A DNA stretch of 64,000 nt from a virus, in IMG/VR virus record IMGVR_UViG_3300030106_006270, positions 17,828-81,827 of that record; one strand, given 5' to 3'. How positions within the stretch are numbered: position 1 is the stretch's first letter; each line of letters begins with the position of its first letter. Shown one piece after another: positions 22,474-29,400 of this stretch. Below the pieces are notes generated by a model. It made no database searches. It saw only the letters and a list, made by a program, of their open reading frames with translations, and was not told the DNA's origin. A program made the translations under genes and the position numbers.

Positions 22474-22728
22474 CTATTCTATTAATTCATTTTTGTTTAA
22501 AATTTCGATTAATTGACTGAGTAATATATTATATTCTGGATATTTAGACATAACTTTTAATAAATTATTCAGATATTCAGGCGGCATAGTTTCTAACTCA
22601 TATTCACCTATTATTATTGCCTGTTCTATAAAAGTTTGTATCGCAACTTTTAGGTCTTTAGGAACTCCATCTATTACTTTAAGATTTTTGATTCTTTGTA
22701 TATCTCTTTTTAAATCCTCAGGTAACAT
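22474..22728 (-). CDS. Small helical protein, unknown function
   Basis: The start is at MLPEDLKRDIQRIKNLKVID (22728), with GGAG 7 bases upstream and an overlap with the ASCH gene. 84 residues, all-helical (LKVAIQTFIEQAIIIGEYEL). No motif is recognised. Confidence 0.6.
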   Translation of the reverse strand: MLPEDLKRDIQRIKNLKVIDGVPKDLKVAIQTFIEQAIIIGEYELETMPPEYLNNLLKVMSKYPEYNILLSQLIEILNKNELIE

Positions 22729-22975
22729 TTTTAGACTCCAATATTTCACCTAATTGAATGGCATACTTACCATTATCAATATCAATACCTTTATATTCAA
22801 CAACCATTTCAGGTGCTACCTTAGCGTATCCATTACGAAATTTTATCACATCGTAATATCTACCCTCTAGTCTTTTAGACCAATATGGCGTGATATCTCT
22901 GTATTCAATTGTCTTAGTTCCTTTAAGAATTGCATCGAAATACTTTCGATATAAATTAAGATGTAAAACCCTCAT
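22718..22975 (-). CDS. ASCH-domain protein
   Basis: 85 residues. LHLNLYRKYFDAILKGTKTI followed by EYRDITPYW and YDVIKFRNGY match the start of the ASCH/PUA-like fold, where the basic and aromatic residues line a nucleic-acid cleft, and YAIQLGEIL closes it. ASCH proteins bind RNA or nucleosides, and some have ribonuclease or amidohydrolase activity. The gene overlaps the PAP2 gene. Confidence 0.78.
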   Translation of the reverse strand: MRVLHLNLYRKYFDAILKGTKTIEYRDITPYWSKRLEGRYYDVIKFRNGYAKVAPEMVVEYKGIDIDNGKYAIQLGEILESKNVT

Positions 22976-23594
22976 TTTTTCTTATACTAAATAAATACTC
23001 AGCAACAACTTTACCAAAACTTTTATCCGATGGATAATGTGCCTTAGCTAAAATTCTTGATTGGGCAATATCTTCTCCTAACTGATTAAATACTTTTCTA
23101 CTTTGTGGATACTTATCTGCAAAATACATACCTAATAAATATCCTTGTATGGCGTGTCCGCTTGGATAGGATGGAGTCTTCATCGTATCTAACTCAACAC
23201 CATTTAAATTTATACCATAGAACTCAGCAATCTGATGAGGTCTTGGTCTGTTGTACTTATATTTCAATTCCATGACAAACTTCGCCGATTGTTTTAAAAG
23301 AGAGTCTAACTCCTCTTCTATGTAAGGTAGTTCCAACTCTGCTAAAGTATTTTTAAATACTTCTTTTATGTCATCATGCATTTCGACAAACTTTTTATTT
23401 TGTCTGATACTTGCTAAATGCTTGATTTCACTCAAAGTTGTTGCACTACTATTTTCGGGAGGTAACTGATTCGGTAATGCGTACTCGTTCTCAAAGAGAG
23501 TGAGCGGCGTCATCATTCTTTTTTTATGTCTGCCCTTCGGACCCGAATTATAAGTCATCTTATTAAGCGCTAATAAGTCTGTTAGTTTAATCAA
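22956..23594 (-). CDS. PAP2-family acid phosphatase with phage targeting-like N-terminus
   Basis: 212 residues. All three catalytic motifs are present: KYKYNRPRP (KX6RP), PSYPSGH (PSGH) and SRILAKAHYPSD (SRX5HX3D). The protein has no obvious membrane segments, so it resembles a soluble class A nonspecific acid phosphatase. The N-terminus MIKLTDLLALNKMTYNSG matches the shared N-terminal motif of the head-associated proteins at 13.8-17.6 kb, so the enzyme may be packaged in the virion. Substrates could be nucleotides or lipid phosphates. Confidence 0.85.
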   Translation of the reverse strand: MIKLTDLLALNKMTYNSGPKGRHKKRMMTPLTLFENEYALPNQLPPENSSATTLSEIKHLASIRQNKKFVEMHDDIKEVFKNTLAELELPYIEEELDSLLKQSAKFVMELKYKYNRPRPHQIAEFYGINLNGVELDTMKTPSYPSGHAIQGYLLGMYFADKYPQSRKVFNQLGEDIAQSRILAKAHYPSDKSFGKVVAEYLFSIRKNEGFTS

Positions 23595-23613
23595 TCGATT
23601 TCTCCTCTAACTT

Positions 23614-23624
23614 ATAATAAATAT
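23614..23624 (-). promoter_or_regulatory. Motif B element, copy 6
   Basis: ATATTTATTAT on the coding strand, 20 bases upstream of the PAP2 gene start. Confidence 0.45.
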
Positions 23625-23653
23625 AAGGCAATATATAAAAAAAGAAAATTATT

Positions 23654-23797
23654 TTACCATTCTTCTCTTCTACCGAAATCGTTCTTTTCGATTCTTTTTT
23701 TCAAATGCCTTTTGTACATTTGTAGAAATATGAATTGTTTTATGACGCTAAGTAAATCATCAAAAAACCAATACACTTTCATTAACCAATAGGGCAT
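23654..23797 (-). CDS. Small Trp-rich, partly hydrophobic protein
   Basis: 47 residues, MPYWLMKVYWFFDDLLSVIK followed by a hydrophobic stretch and a basic end. It overlaps the uvsE stop (TAATG), filling the gap before motif B copy 6. It is probably membrane-associated. Confidence 0.55.
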   Translation of the reverse strand: MPYWLMKVYWFFDDLLSVIKQFIFLQMYKRHLKKRIEKNDFGRREEW

Positions 23798-24735
23798 TAT
23801 CCGTGCAATTCCAAATACTTTTTGACTGCTAATTCTTTGTGTTTAGCCTCTACCATGATATCAACATCATTACCATAAGTGTCAATATAATCGTAGACAT
23901 AATCAGAATGGGCTTGAGGTCTAATTGACTCGTCAAGTCGTTCTTTACTCCGACTCTCGCTATAGTGTACAACTGGTGTGATACCTTCCGGCCAAGTTGA
24001 TATAGCCAACTCCAAAGCCTCTTGTTCACTAAGCCCACCATCACAAAAGCGGTGGTGATGGTAGTCGAACACAATGGGCACGCCAATTCTACTGTATACT
24101 CCATGATATAACTCCTTAACTGAATACATATTTGCTTTATCATCATTCTCTACCGTCAAACGAGACTTAACTCTATCAGGTAGTCTTTCAAAATTTTTAC
24201 AAAATCTTTCCATAGACTTTGGTTTGTTACCATAAGCACCACCGATGTGAATATTGATTTTGTTGTACGGTGTTCTACTCAATCCCATCATATCGAAAGT
24301 ATCTCCATGATCTGTCAAATCACCAATACAGTTTTCTACAACGTGTTCGTGTGGTGATGTCAATACATTAAAAGGACCAGGATGAGATGTAATCCTTACT
24401 TTATGAGTATCACATTTTATACCAGCGGAACGTAGGTAGGTTCTGATTCTAAATATGTCTTTTAAATCATCCCATTCGTACTCCGATTTCCAAGGTGCAA
24501 GACCTGATGTGATACGAAAGAAATTATACCCATTGAGTATATTCCAATCAATTATTCTATCCAAGTCCATAGCATTAGCTAGTGTAAGTTCACTAGCATA
24601 ATCCAAACCTTTAGACTCGAAAGTTCGTTTAATCATACCACGACCAGTAGTAATTGGTTTCACACCTTTTTCTTTACCACCATATTTCTGTGGATAAGAA
24701 AGTTGCATATTGATACAAGCATAACCTATATTCAT
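23797..24735 (-). CDS. uvsE: UV damage endonuclease
   Basis: 312 residues from the ATG at 24735 (MNIGYACINMQL), which overlaps the stop of the small gene upstream. It shows the UVDE TIM-barrel: NILNGYNFFRITSGLAPW, ISSHPGPF-like RITSHPGPFNVLTSP, NIHIGGAYGNK, RLTVENDDKANMYSVKELY, VFDYHHHRFC and PVVHYSESRSKERL, with the His, Glu and Asp metal ligands in place. UVDE cuts 5' of pyrimidine dimers and other lesions in alternative excision repair. A phage copy would help repair sunlight damage to its DNA in surface waters. Confidence 0.93.
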   Translation of the reverse strand: MNIGYACINMQLSYPQKYGGKEKGVKPITTGRGMIKRTFESKGLDYASELTLANAMDLDRIIDWNILNGYNFFRITSGLAPWKSEYEWDDLKDIFRIRTYLRSAGIKCDTHKVRITSHPGPFNVLTSPHEHVVENCIGDLTDHGDTFDMMGLSRTPYNKINIHIGGAYGNKPKSMERFCKNFERLPDRVKSRLTVENDDKANMYSVKELYHGVYSRIGVPIVFDYHHHRFCDGGLSEQEALELAISTWPEGITPVVHYSESRSKERLDESIRPQAHSDYVYDYIDTYGNDVDIMVEAKHKELAVKKYLELHG

Positions 24736-24815
24736 TACCAATTCCTAAAATCGTCTCTGTACAACCAATATGTTAAAAATAATATAGCCGTAGCTATTCC
24801 TAATCCTAGTTCCAT
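24735..24815 (-). CDS. Very small membrane peptide
   Basis: 26 residues, MELGLGIATAILFLTYWLYR then DDFRNW, one hydrophobic segment. AGGAG lies 6 bases before the ATG and the stop overlaps the uvsE start (TAATG). Confidence 0.5.
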   Translation of the reverse strand: MELGLGIATAILFLTYWLYRDDFRNW

Positions 24816-24833
24816 AGTTAACTCCTATTTTGT

Positions 24834-25388
24834 TTAAACTTTAAGTTTTGTTTTTTCCTTATCACTAAAATTTTCAAAGTATTTAGTGTCCAATAATTTC
24901 TTGTGCGATTTACCGAAGTGTTCTCTAGTTGCAATATTAATTAAGAAGTAAGGTGCTTTCTTTCGAGTGGGTTCTCCAGCTGCAGTAAAATCTTCATATG
25001 GTGATAAACACAATGCTTTAAGTCCTGTTTTCTTAATTGCTTTTTGTAAGAACTTCTGATATTTTGTTCTCTCTACATCTTTCCATTCAATACTTTCGGT
25101 ATCCATACATATGAACAGCGCAGAATCTTTTTTTGAATTTCTAAAACTATTGAATAACTCATAGAAACTTTTTTTATCTGGTTTCCATATATCAATGTAA
25201 AGATTATCTTTTTCAATTTCTGCTTTAAGAAACGGACATACAGGCATATCAGAAAAAGATTTGTTTGGCTTTTGTAGATAATTGAAGTATTCTTTTGACT
25301 CCAAAAATATTTGCCAGTCATCCTTATCTAGCATTTCTAATTGCGTGTTTTGATTAAATAGTTCTAATTGCACTATTGCCATTTCCAT
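24834..25388 (-). CDS. Protein of unknown function
   Basis: 182-184 residues (start at 25388 or two codons on, MAIVQLELFNQN). A C-P-F-L-K-A-E block near residue 50 and YIDIWKPDKKSFYELFNSF, LFICMDTESIEWKD, then PYFLINIATREHFGKSH suggest one alpha/beta domain. I do not recognise the family. It is the last gene of a chain that contains five very small frames upstream. Confidence 0.6.
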   Translation of the reverse strand: MEMAIVQLELFNQNTQLEMLDKDDWQIFLESKEYFNYLQKPNKSFSDMPVCPFLKAEIEKDNLYIDIWKPDKKSFYELFNSFRNSKKDSALFICMDTESIEWKDVERTKYQKFLQKAIKKTGLKALCLSPYEDFTAAGEPTRKKAPYFLINIATREHFGKSHKKLLDTKYFENFSDKEKTKLKV

Positions 25389-25450
25389 CCGTTTCTAATT
25401 TGCATAATAAGTATCAATAATAATGCCAGTAATAAAAAATATTTAATCAT
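25373..25450 (-). CDS. Micro-ORF 5, membrane peptide
   Basis: 25 residues, MIKYFLLLALLLILIMQIRN then GWKWQ. The ATG overlaps the end of micro-ORF 4 and the stop overlaps the next gene. A hydrophobic N-terminal half and a basic aromatic tail look like a small membrane toxin or lysis peptide. Confidence 0.45.
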   Translation of the reverse strand: MIKYFLLLALLLILIMQIRNGWKWQ

Positions 25451-25529
25451 TAAAAATATCTCTCTCAAGTTCTTTCGATAAATTATAAACAACAACCACT
25501 GAAACTATATAAAATAATAATTCAATCAT
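25443..25529 (-). CDS. Micro-ORF 4, membrane peptide
   Basis: 28 residues, MIELLFYIVSVVVVYNLSKE followed by LERDIFND. One hydrophobic segment. An ATGA overlap joins it to micro-ORF 3. Confidence 0.45.
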   Translation of the reverse strand: MIELLFYIVSVVVVYNLSKELERDIFND

Positions 25530-25651
25530 TTCCATATTCCTACATCCCAAGGTTCTCTTGGTTTATAACCTTTTCTTTTTAGTTCTTTTGCAAACTTAGC
25601 TGATTGTCTAATAACCAACCACTCTTTAAATCTCTGCCATAATTTAATCAT
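25526..25651 (-). CDS. Micro-ORF 3, basic peptide
   Basis: 41 residues, MIKLWQRFKEWLVIRQSAKF and a Lys/Arg-rich remainder. It overlaps micro-ORF 2 by 8 bases and micro-ORF 4 by 4 bases. Amphipathic and basic. Confidence 0.45.
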   Translation of the reverse strand: MIKLWQRFKEWLVIRQSAKFAKELKRKGYKPREPWDVGIWK

Positions 25652-25745
25652 TCCAACTATCAACCACTCCTTTTATATATTTGAATATTATGAAGATTAT
25701 TGGCATCCAAACATACCATACATCCATTACTTCTTTATAATTCAT
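25644..25745 (-). CDS. Micro-ORF 2, membrane peptide
   Basis: 33 residues, MNYKEVMDVWYVWMPIIFII then FKYIKGVVDSWND. One hydrophobic segment. It overlaps both neighbours. Confidence 0.45.
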   Translation of the reverse strand: MNYKEVMDVWYVWMPIIFIIFKYIKGVVDSWND

Positions 25746-25911
25746 CTTTCTTTTTACTTAAATTTCTTGGTTTACCATTTGAGAATAGACTTTTGAATGT
25801 TGATGGTAAGAACTTATCCAAATAATTATCAACAATTATAAAGTGATAAAACAATACCGTTGGAATAAAAATACAAACAGCAATAATAATAGCTAGTAAC
25901 TCATTACTCAT
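25735..25911 (-). CDS. Micro-ORF 1, small membrane protein
   Basis: 58 residues, MSNELLAIIIAVCIFIPTVL with a hydrophobic segment at about 5-27, then a basic hydrophilic tail (SLFSNGKPRNLSKKKDEL). It is joined by an ATGA overlap to the gene ending at 25908. First of the chain of five. Confidence 0.55.
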   Translation of the reverse strand: MSNELLAIIIAVCIFIPTVLFYHFIIVDNYLDKFLPSTFKSLFSNGKPRNLSKKKDEL

Positions 25912-26222
25912 TTGACTTGCATCCTTTGTAAACTTTCTGGCACATTCTGTTGTATGTAATGTTGTATTACAAATGCTTCTACTATGTGAGTGAAGAACCA
26001 GAAGAATGTAAGCAACGGTACATATATTCTAAAATCTAATTCTAATATCGAAATTCCTAACCAAGTCAGAAAAATCATACCCATCGATTTAGTCAAAAAA
26101 CTGATGCCTGTAAATCCCAAAGAGAATACACTACCTCTTTGTGTAACTACATAAAGACCAACAATCAGATGTGACAAATTTAAGATTATTGGTGCGAGTA
26201 TACCTAATAAGATATATGCCAT
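25908..26222 (-). CDS. Multi-pass membrane protein
   Basis: 104 residues, almost wholly hydrophobic with about three or four segments (LLGILAPIILNLSHLIVGLY, GISFLTKSMGMIFLTWLGI, VPLLTFFWFFTHIVEAFVIQ). No motif is recognised. A small AtpI-like or holin-like protein is possible. Confidence 0.6.
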   Translation of the reverse strand: MAYILLGILAPIILNLSHLIVGLYVVTQRGSVFSLGFTGISFLTKSMGMIFLTWLGISILELDFRIYVPLLTFFWFFTHIVEAFVIQHYIQQNVPESLQRMQVK

Positions 26223-26566
26223 ATTTCTCCTGTATGTGGTAATCTTATTAAATAATAGTATCTTCCATCTATTGTGAAAAGTTCATTCTGAGAATATGGA
26301 TTCACAAGCTCATATACTATTCGTTCCAATAGAATCTCTTTCACTTCTTCGGAATGTGCTTCTACCATATTGTTGAAACTATATGGTTCTACTATATCAA
26401 TATCCAAATAACAAGCACCATCATATGTCGCTGATAATCTGTATGGCACCATCTCAACCTTTTGTCCAGCTTTTGGATATGATTGCGCTTCTGTAAGAGA
26501 TATACTGAGTATAAGTGTAGCAGCTGCTATAACAAAGTGTATTAGTGAAATTGATGTTCTTTTCAT
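26204..26566 (-). CDS. Secreted or periplasmic protein
   Basis: 120 residues with a signal peptide (SLIHFVIAAATLILSISLTE before AQS), then a small domain of alternating strands (VEMVPYRLSATYDGACYLDI, YYYLIRLPHTGEIWHISY). No family is recognised. It overlaps the membrane gene downstream. Confidence 0.62.
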   Translation of the reverse strand: MKRTSISLIHFVIAAATLILSISLTEAQSYPKAGQKVEMVPYRLSATYDGACYLDIDIVEPYSFNNMVEAHSEEVKEILLERIVYELVNPYSQNELFTIDGRYYYLIRLPHTGEIWHISY

Positions 26567-26583
26567 TGTATTTATCCTTTTAT

Positions 26584-26925
26584 TTATAAATTAGTTACTT
26601 GTATCAAAATAATTGCTAGAGCTAATAATAGACTAATAATTGTTTTTATAGTTGGAATCTCTCCAATCATAGCCCATGCCATAATACCGAATACGATTGT
26701 GCTAATACCAAAACCAGCTAACCTCATATTCCAAAAAGCACCAAAGTGTTCGTAAGACAATTTTGTACTCCAAAAAAACATCGGTGCGATAATAAGACTT
26801 GTGGCATACATCCACCATATAGATTGTAACCAAGGTTTATTCCACACTACCCATCCCTGTAACTGAAAGAATGCAACAACTGAACCAACTAACTGAGCTA
26901 TTATAGCCCACCATAATTTACTCAT
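26584..26925 (-). CDS. Four-segment membrane protein
   Basis: 113 residues with four hydrophobic segments, Trp-rich, ending ISLLLALAIILIQVTNL. Size and layout resemble small multidrug-resistance/EamA-type four-helix transporters, though conserved charges are not clear. It overlaps the SWIM gene start region. Confidence 0.6.
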   Translation of the reverse strand: MSKLWWAIIAQLVGSVVAFFQLQGWVVWNKPWLQSIWWMYATSLIIAPMFFWSTKLSYEHFGAFWNMRLAGFGISTIVFGIMAWAMIGEIPTIKTIISLLLALAIILIQVTNL

Positions 26926-27133
26926 ATAATTTCCTTCTAAAAGAATCGCTTAGCTCCTTTATATGTCTACATTTTTTTCTGAACATAAAACCTTTACAAT
27001 TACAACTATAGCTTTTGTCATAGGGATTCCACTCTACGACATATCTATTACCTTTTGAACCATCTACAACCCACTGATTATCTTCTATGATAACACCATC
27101 AAATTTTTCAATTAATGTTTCAAGTAAGTTCAC
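26918..27133 (-). CDS. SWIM-type zinc finger protein
   Basis: 71 residues. YSCNCKGFMFRKKCRHIKEL near the C-terminus is the SWIM motif C-x-C-xn-C-x-H. The upstream strands (YVVEWNPYDKS) fit the beta hairpin that precedes it. SWIM fingers bind nucleic acid or proteins. Confidence 0.78.
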   Translation of the reverse strand: MNLLETLIEKFDGVIIEDNQWVVDGSKGNRYVVEWNPYDKSYSCNCKGFMFRKKCRHIKELSDSFRRKLYE

Positions 27134-27348
27134 ACAGCACCTATACTAGCAAGATGGTCTAATTCGTCTTTATTACTATCTAATATAGCCCTCTCTATTT
27201 CATCTTTAAGATTGTACAATTCATATCTTGCACCATCAATTGAACCACGAGTATCTGTATTTGATTCATACTCAGGTAGTTGATTTACAGCGTCATCGAG
27301 CTCACCCTCAATGATTTGTAATGTTTCTAAAATTTTTTTATATTCCAT
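27130..27348 (-). CDS. Small acidic helical protein
   Basis: 72 residues, MEYKKILETLQIIEGELDDA at the start, helical and acidic. It may be a paralogue of the next gene upstream (both have DA-x-x-x-x-P/L patterns and helix-turn-helix hairpin spacing). The overlap with the SWIM gene is 4 bases (ATGA type). Confidence 0.55.
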   Translation of the reverse strand: MEYKKILETLQIIEGELDDAVNQLPEYESNTDTRGSIDGARYELYNLKDEIERAILDSNKDELDHLASIGAV

Positions 27349-27577
27349 AGTGTAACTCCGCTTTCATTTCAAGATGTTCTACTTCGTCATTACTCATCGG
27401 TACATTATCAAATTTACCATGCAAATTTTCAGCCAACTCATGCACCAATTCTTGCGCCGTACCCACAGCAGAATTAGCTTCTACTGTACTGTCTGTATCA
27501 GTAAGGTGATGAGCATCTGTTAGTTCATCAGCAATAGCTAGTAAGTAATTTAGTATCTGTTCTTTAGTTAAGTTCAT
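27338..27577 (-). CDS. Small acidic helical protein
   Basis: The start is corrected to 27577 (MNLTKEQILNYLLAIADELT): AAAGGAAAAACA precedes it, and the predicted transcription start at about 27596 makes any earlier start leaderless. 79 residues, His/Asp-rich centre (DAHHLTDTDS). First gene of a transcript driven by promoter copy 4. Confidence 0.65.
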   Translation of the reverse strand: MNLTKEQILNYLLAIADELTDAHHLTDTDSTVEANSAVGTAQELVHELAENLHGKFDNVPMSNDEVEHLEMKAELHYGI

Positions 27578-27602
27578 TGTTTTTCCTTTCATTTCTTAAC
27601 TA

Positions 27603-27631
27603 AAGCTACGAAGAATTTTGCTATAATACAA
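27603..27631 (-). promoter_or_regulatory. Family A promoter, copy 4
   Basis: TTGTAT (27626-27631), 17 bases, TAGCTT (27603-27608) with TTCG before the -10, just upstream of the gene starting at 27577. Confidence 0.8.
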
Positions 27632-27634
27632 GGA

Positions 27635-27940
27635 TTATTTCTTGTTTTTTTGATCTTTTTTGTACTTTATCTTTTCTATGATATTACCAAATGTATCGTG
27701 GTCATATATTGATTCTGAACCATCTCTATGTACAGTTCCATTTTTTATACTCTCATCTACGAATGCAATATGTGGTGGGTGTTCTGCTGGTAAAACTAAT
27801 GCTAAATCTACATTTTCAAATTCTAATAATGCCCAACTACTGTCTTGATACTTAACTTTACAATCTCTATTTTTAGTATACCAGTCTACTCCTCTATTTA
27901 TGTTATTAACCACTATCGCTATATGGTCAATTTTTTCCAT
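27635..27940 (-). CDS. Glyoxalase/VOC-family protein
   Basis: 101 residues from MEKIDHIAIVVNNINRGVDW (27940), with GGAG upstream. The HIAIVV-x-N-I-x-x-x-x-D-W-Y opening, ALLEFENVDLALVLP and HIAFVDESI are the two beta-alpha-beta-beta-beta modules of VOC enzymes. His6 and a Glu in the first module may be metal ligands, but the second half is short and it is cut to the minimum size. It might be a metal-dependent isomerase, dioxygenase or fosfomycin-type resistance relative. Substrate unknown. Confidence 0.75.
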   Translation of the reverse strand: MEKIDHIAIVVNNINRGVDWYTKNRDCKVKYQDSSWALLEFENVDLALVLPAEHPPHIAFVDESIKNGTVHRDGSESIYDHDTFGNIIEKIKYKKDQKNKK

Positions 27941-28229
27941 CACTATCACTCCACTTTCTGATATCTAAACTTTTCATAATCTCTTCTAACGTCAAACCAT
28001 CATTAGGATTTTTTTCTTTCTTACTCATATCTTGAATTCTTGTACTCATAATCATAGCATCTAACATCTCATCATATGAACGCATTTTTTTCAGTTTATC
28101 AATAAAATCACCTAACTCATCTACACTAGGATTTCTATCTGCTAACATCTGTAACATAGCGATTATCTGATTTATTTCTTTTCCGAATAACAAGTAACAC
28201 TCATTATCATTGTGAAAGTTCATTTCCAT
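27927..28229 (-). CDS. Small helical protein, unknown function
   Basis: 100 residues, helical, with CYLLFGKEINQIIAMLQMLA, a Leu-rich central part and an acidic end. No family is recognised. It lies between the VOC gene and the cNMP-binding gene. Confidence 0.58.
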   Translation of the reverse strand: MEMNFHNDNECYLLFGKEINQIIAMLQMLADRNPSVDELGDFIDKLKKMRSYDEMLDAMIMSTRIQDMSKKEKNPNDGLTLEEIMKSLDIRKWSDSDGKN

Positions 28230-28237
28230 TACAACTC

Positions 28238-28879
28238 CTATTTACTACTATAACTTACTAACTGATTACTTAACAAACTTTGTATTGAATAATATAAAGA
28301 TGGATTTCTCTTAAGCAGTTCTTTGAACTCATCTTGTTTCCAAACCAAACATTCAGTTGCGTGTTTTGTTATACAAGTTGCCGTTGCTGGTTTCTCTGTA
28401 AGAAAAGACATCTCCCCAACAAACTGCCCATCTCTAAGTTCAGCAACCTTACCTTTGTCTACAGCAACATCTACTGTACCATTGTATATCAACACTAAAT
28501 CTTTTACTGGCAAACCTTGTTTAATTATCTTCTGTCCTGACTTAAATTTTTTCCAACTAGCAATCTTACTAATCTTTAGATATTCTACAGGACTCAAATC
28601 TTTGAATAATGTTTCATATAATTCTTTATCTTTAGGATTCATATGTACTGGCCTTTTCTCATAAATGATTACGGATATATGATAAAAATTCAACACAATG
28701 AAAACTAAGTTCCAATGTATGGCAATCCACATCGGTTCTACTGGTATAACCCAATTATAAAAAATAGAAAATGCGCTTGCCAGTATAGATACTATTCTAA
28801 GCCATAGTATGTCTTTTACTAAAAAAGAAAATGCGATTAATCCAAAGGCTAGATGCCCAGCTATAGTTGCTATATTCAT
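28238..28879 (-). CDS. Membrane-anchored cyclic-nucleotide-binding (Popeye-like) protein
   Basis: 213 residues. Three hydrophobic segments at about 5-20, 22-45 and 50-72 (WIAIHWNLVFIVLNFYHISV) precede a cNMP-binding domain at about 95-205: FKSGQKIIKQGLPVKDLVLI, GTVDVAVDKGKVAELRDGQF and the phosphate-binding cassette VGEMSFLTEKPATATC. The Arg of the usual R-A motif is replaced by Ala, so nucleotide binding may differ. The plan (N-terminal three-TM plus CNB) is that of Popeye-domain proteins. A phage-encoded sensor of host cAMP or cGMP is unusual. Confidence 0.8.
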   Translation of the reverse strand: MNIATIAGHLAFGLIAFSFLVKDILWLRIVSILASAFSIFYNWVIPVEPMWIAIHWNLVFIVLNFYHISVIIYEKRPVHMNPKDKELYETLFKDLSPVEYLKISKIASWKKFKSGQKIIKQGLPVKDLVLIYNGTVDVAVDKGKVAELRDGQFVGEMSFLTEKPATATCITKHATECLVWKQDEFKELLKRNPSLYYSIQSLLSNQLVSYSSK

Positions 28880-28894
28880 ATAAATAAGTATTAT

Positions 28895-29152
28895 TCAATC
28901 TTCTTTTCCATCGGGCTCATCCCAATATCTTTCCTCACCAACTTCATTTATTTGATACTCTACAAAGTCTTCCGAACTCATATTATCGTCTCCCATATAG
29001 TCAATGCCAAAAGTAAGGTAATCTTCTATATATCTTTGAATGTCTTTTGGCTGTATGTATAATCCATAAATACTCATGGGTCTCTTCTTAGCCATTCTCT
29101 TTTGGTCTTTACATATTCTCTTATGTATATAATGACCTAATTTATTCAACAT
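28895..29152 (-). CDS. Small protein, unknown function
   Basis: 85 residues, basic N-terminus (MLNKLGHYIHKRICKDQKRM) and acidic C-terminus (YWDEPDGKED). It overlaps the MazG gene by 11 bases. No family is recognised. Confidence 0.58.
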   Translation of the reverse strand: MLNKLGHYIHKRICKDQKRMAKKRPMSIYGLYIQPKDIQRYIEDYLTFGIDYMGDDNMSSEDFVEYQINEVGEERYWDEPDGKED

Positions 29153-29399
29153 CCAAGCTACTCCACCTTTTCAACTTTTTCTTTTTGACTTTTACTCTTT
29201 CTTCAATATCACTCCAACTGATAAGGTCATACTCATGCATCAATTCAATCATACAATACAAATCACCAACCTCTTCTGTTAGTTTTTCTCTAGTGCGACT
29301 TTCATAGTAATCATCGCACCTGATTGCTTTACTGCATGCTTGTATCAACTCACCACACTCTTCCATTGTAATGGTTAGTAACTCTTGTAATTTATCCAT
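29142..29399 (-). CDS. mazG: MazG-like nucleotide pyrophosphohydrolase
   Basis: 85 residues. MEECGELIQACSKAIRC and EKLTEEVGDLYCMIELM carry the E-x-x-E and E-x-x-D metal-binding quartet of the all-alpha NTP-PPase superfamily, giving a single-domain enzyme of usual size. It would hydrolyse NTPs or dNTPs to monophosphates, or perhaps (p)ppGpp-like signals as proposed for cyanophage MazG. It is cotranscribed with the next gene. Confidence 0.82.
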   Translation of the reverse strand: MDKLQELLTITMEECGELIQACSKAIRCDDYYESRTREKLTEEVGDLYCMIELMHEYDLISWSDIEERVKVKKKKLKRWSSLDVE

Positions 29400-29400
29400 A

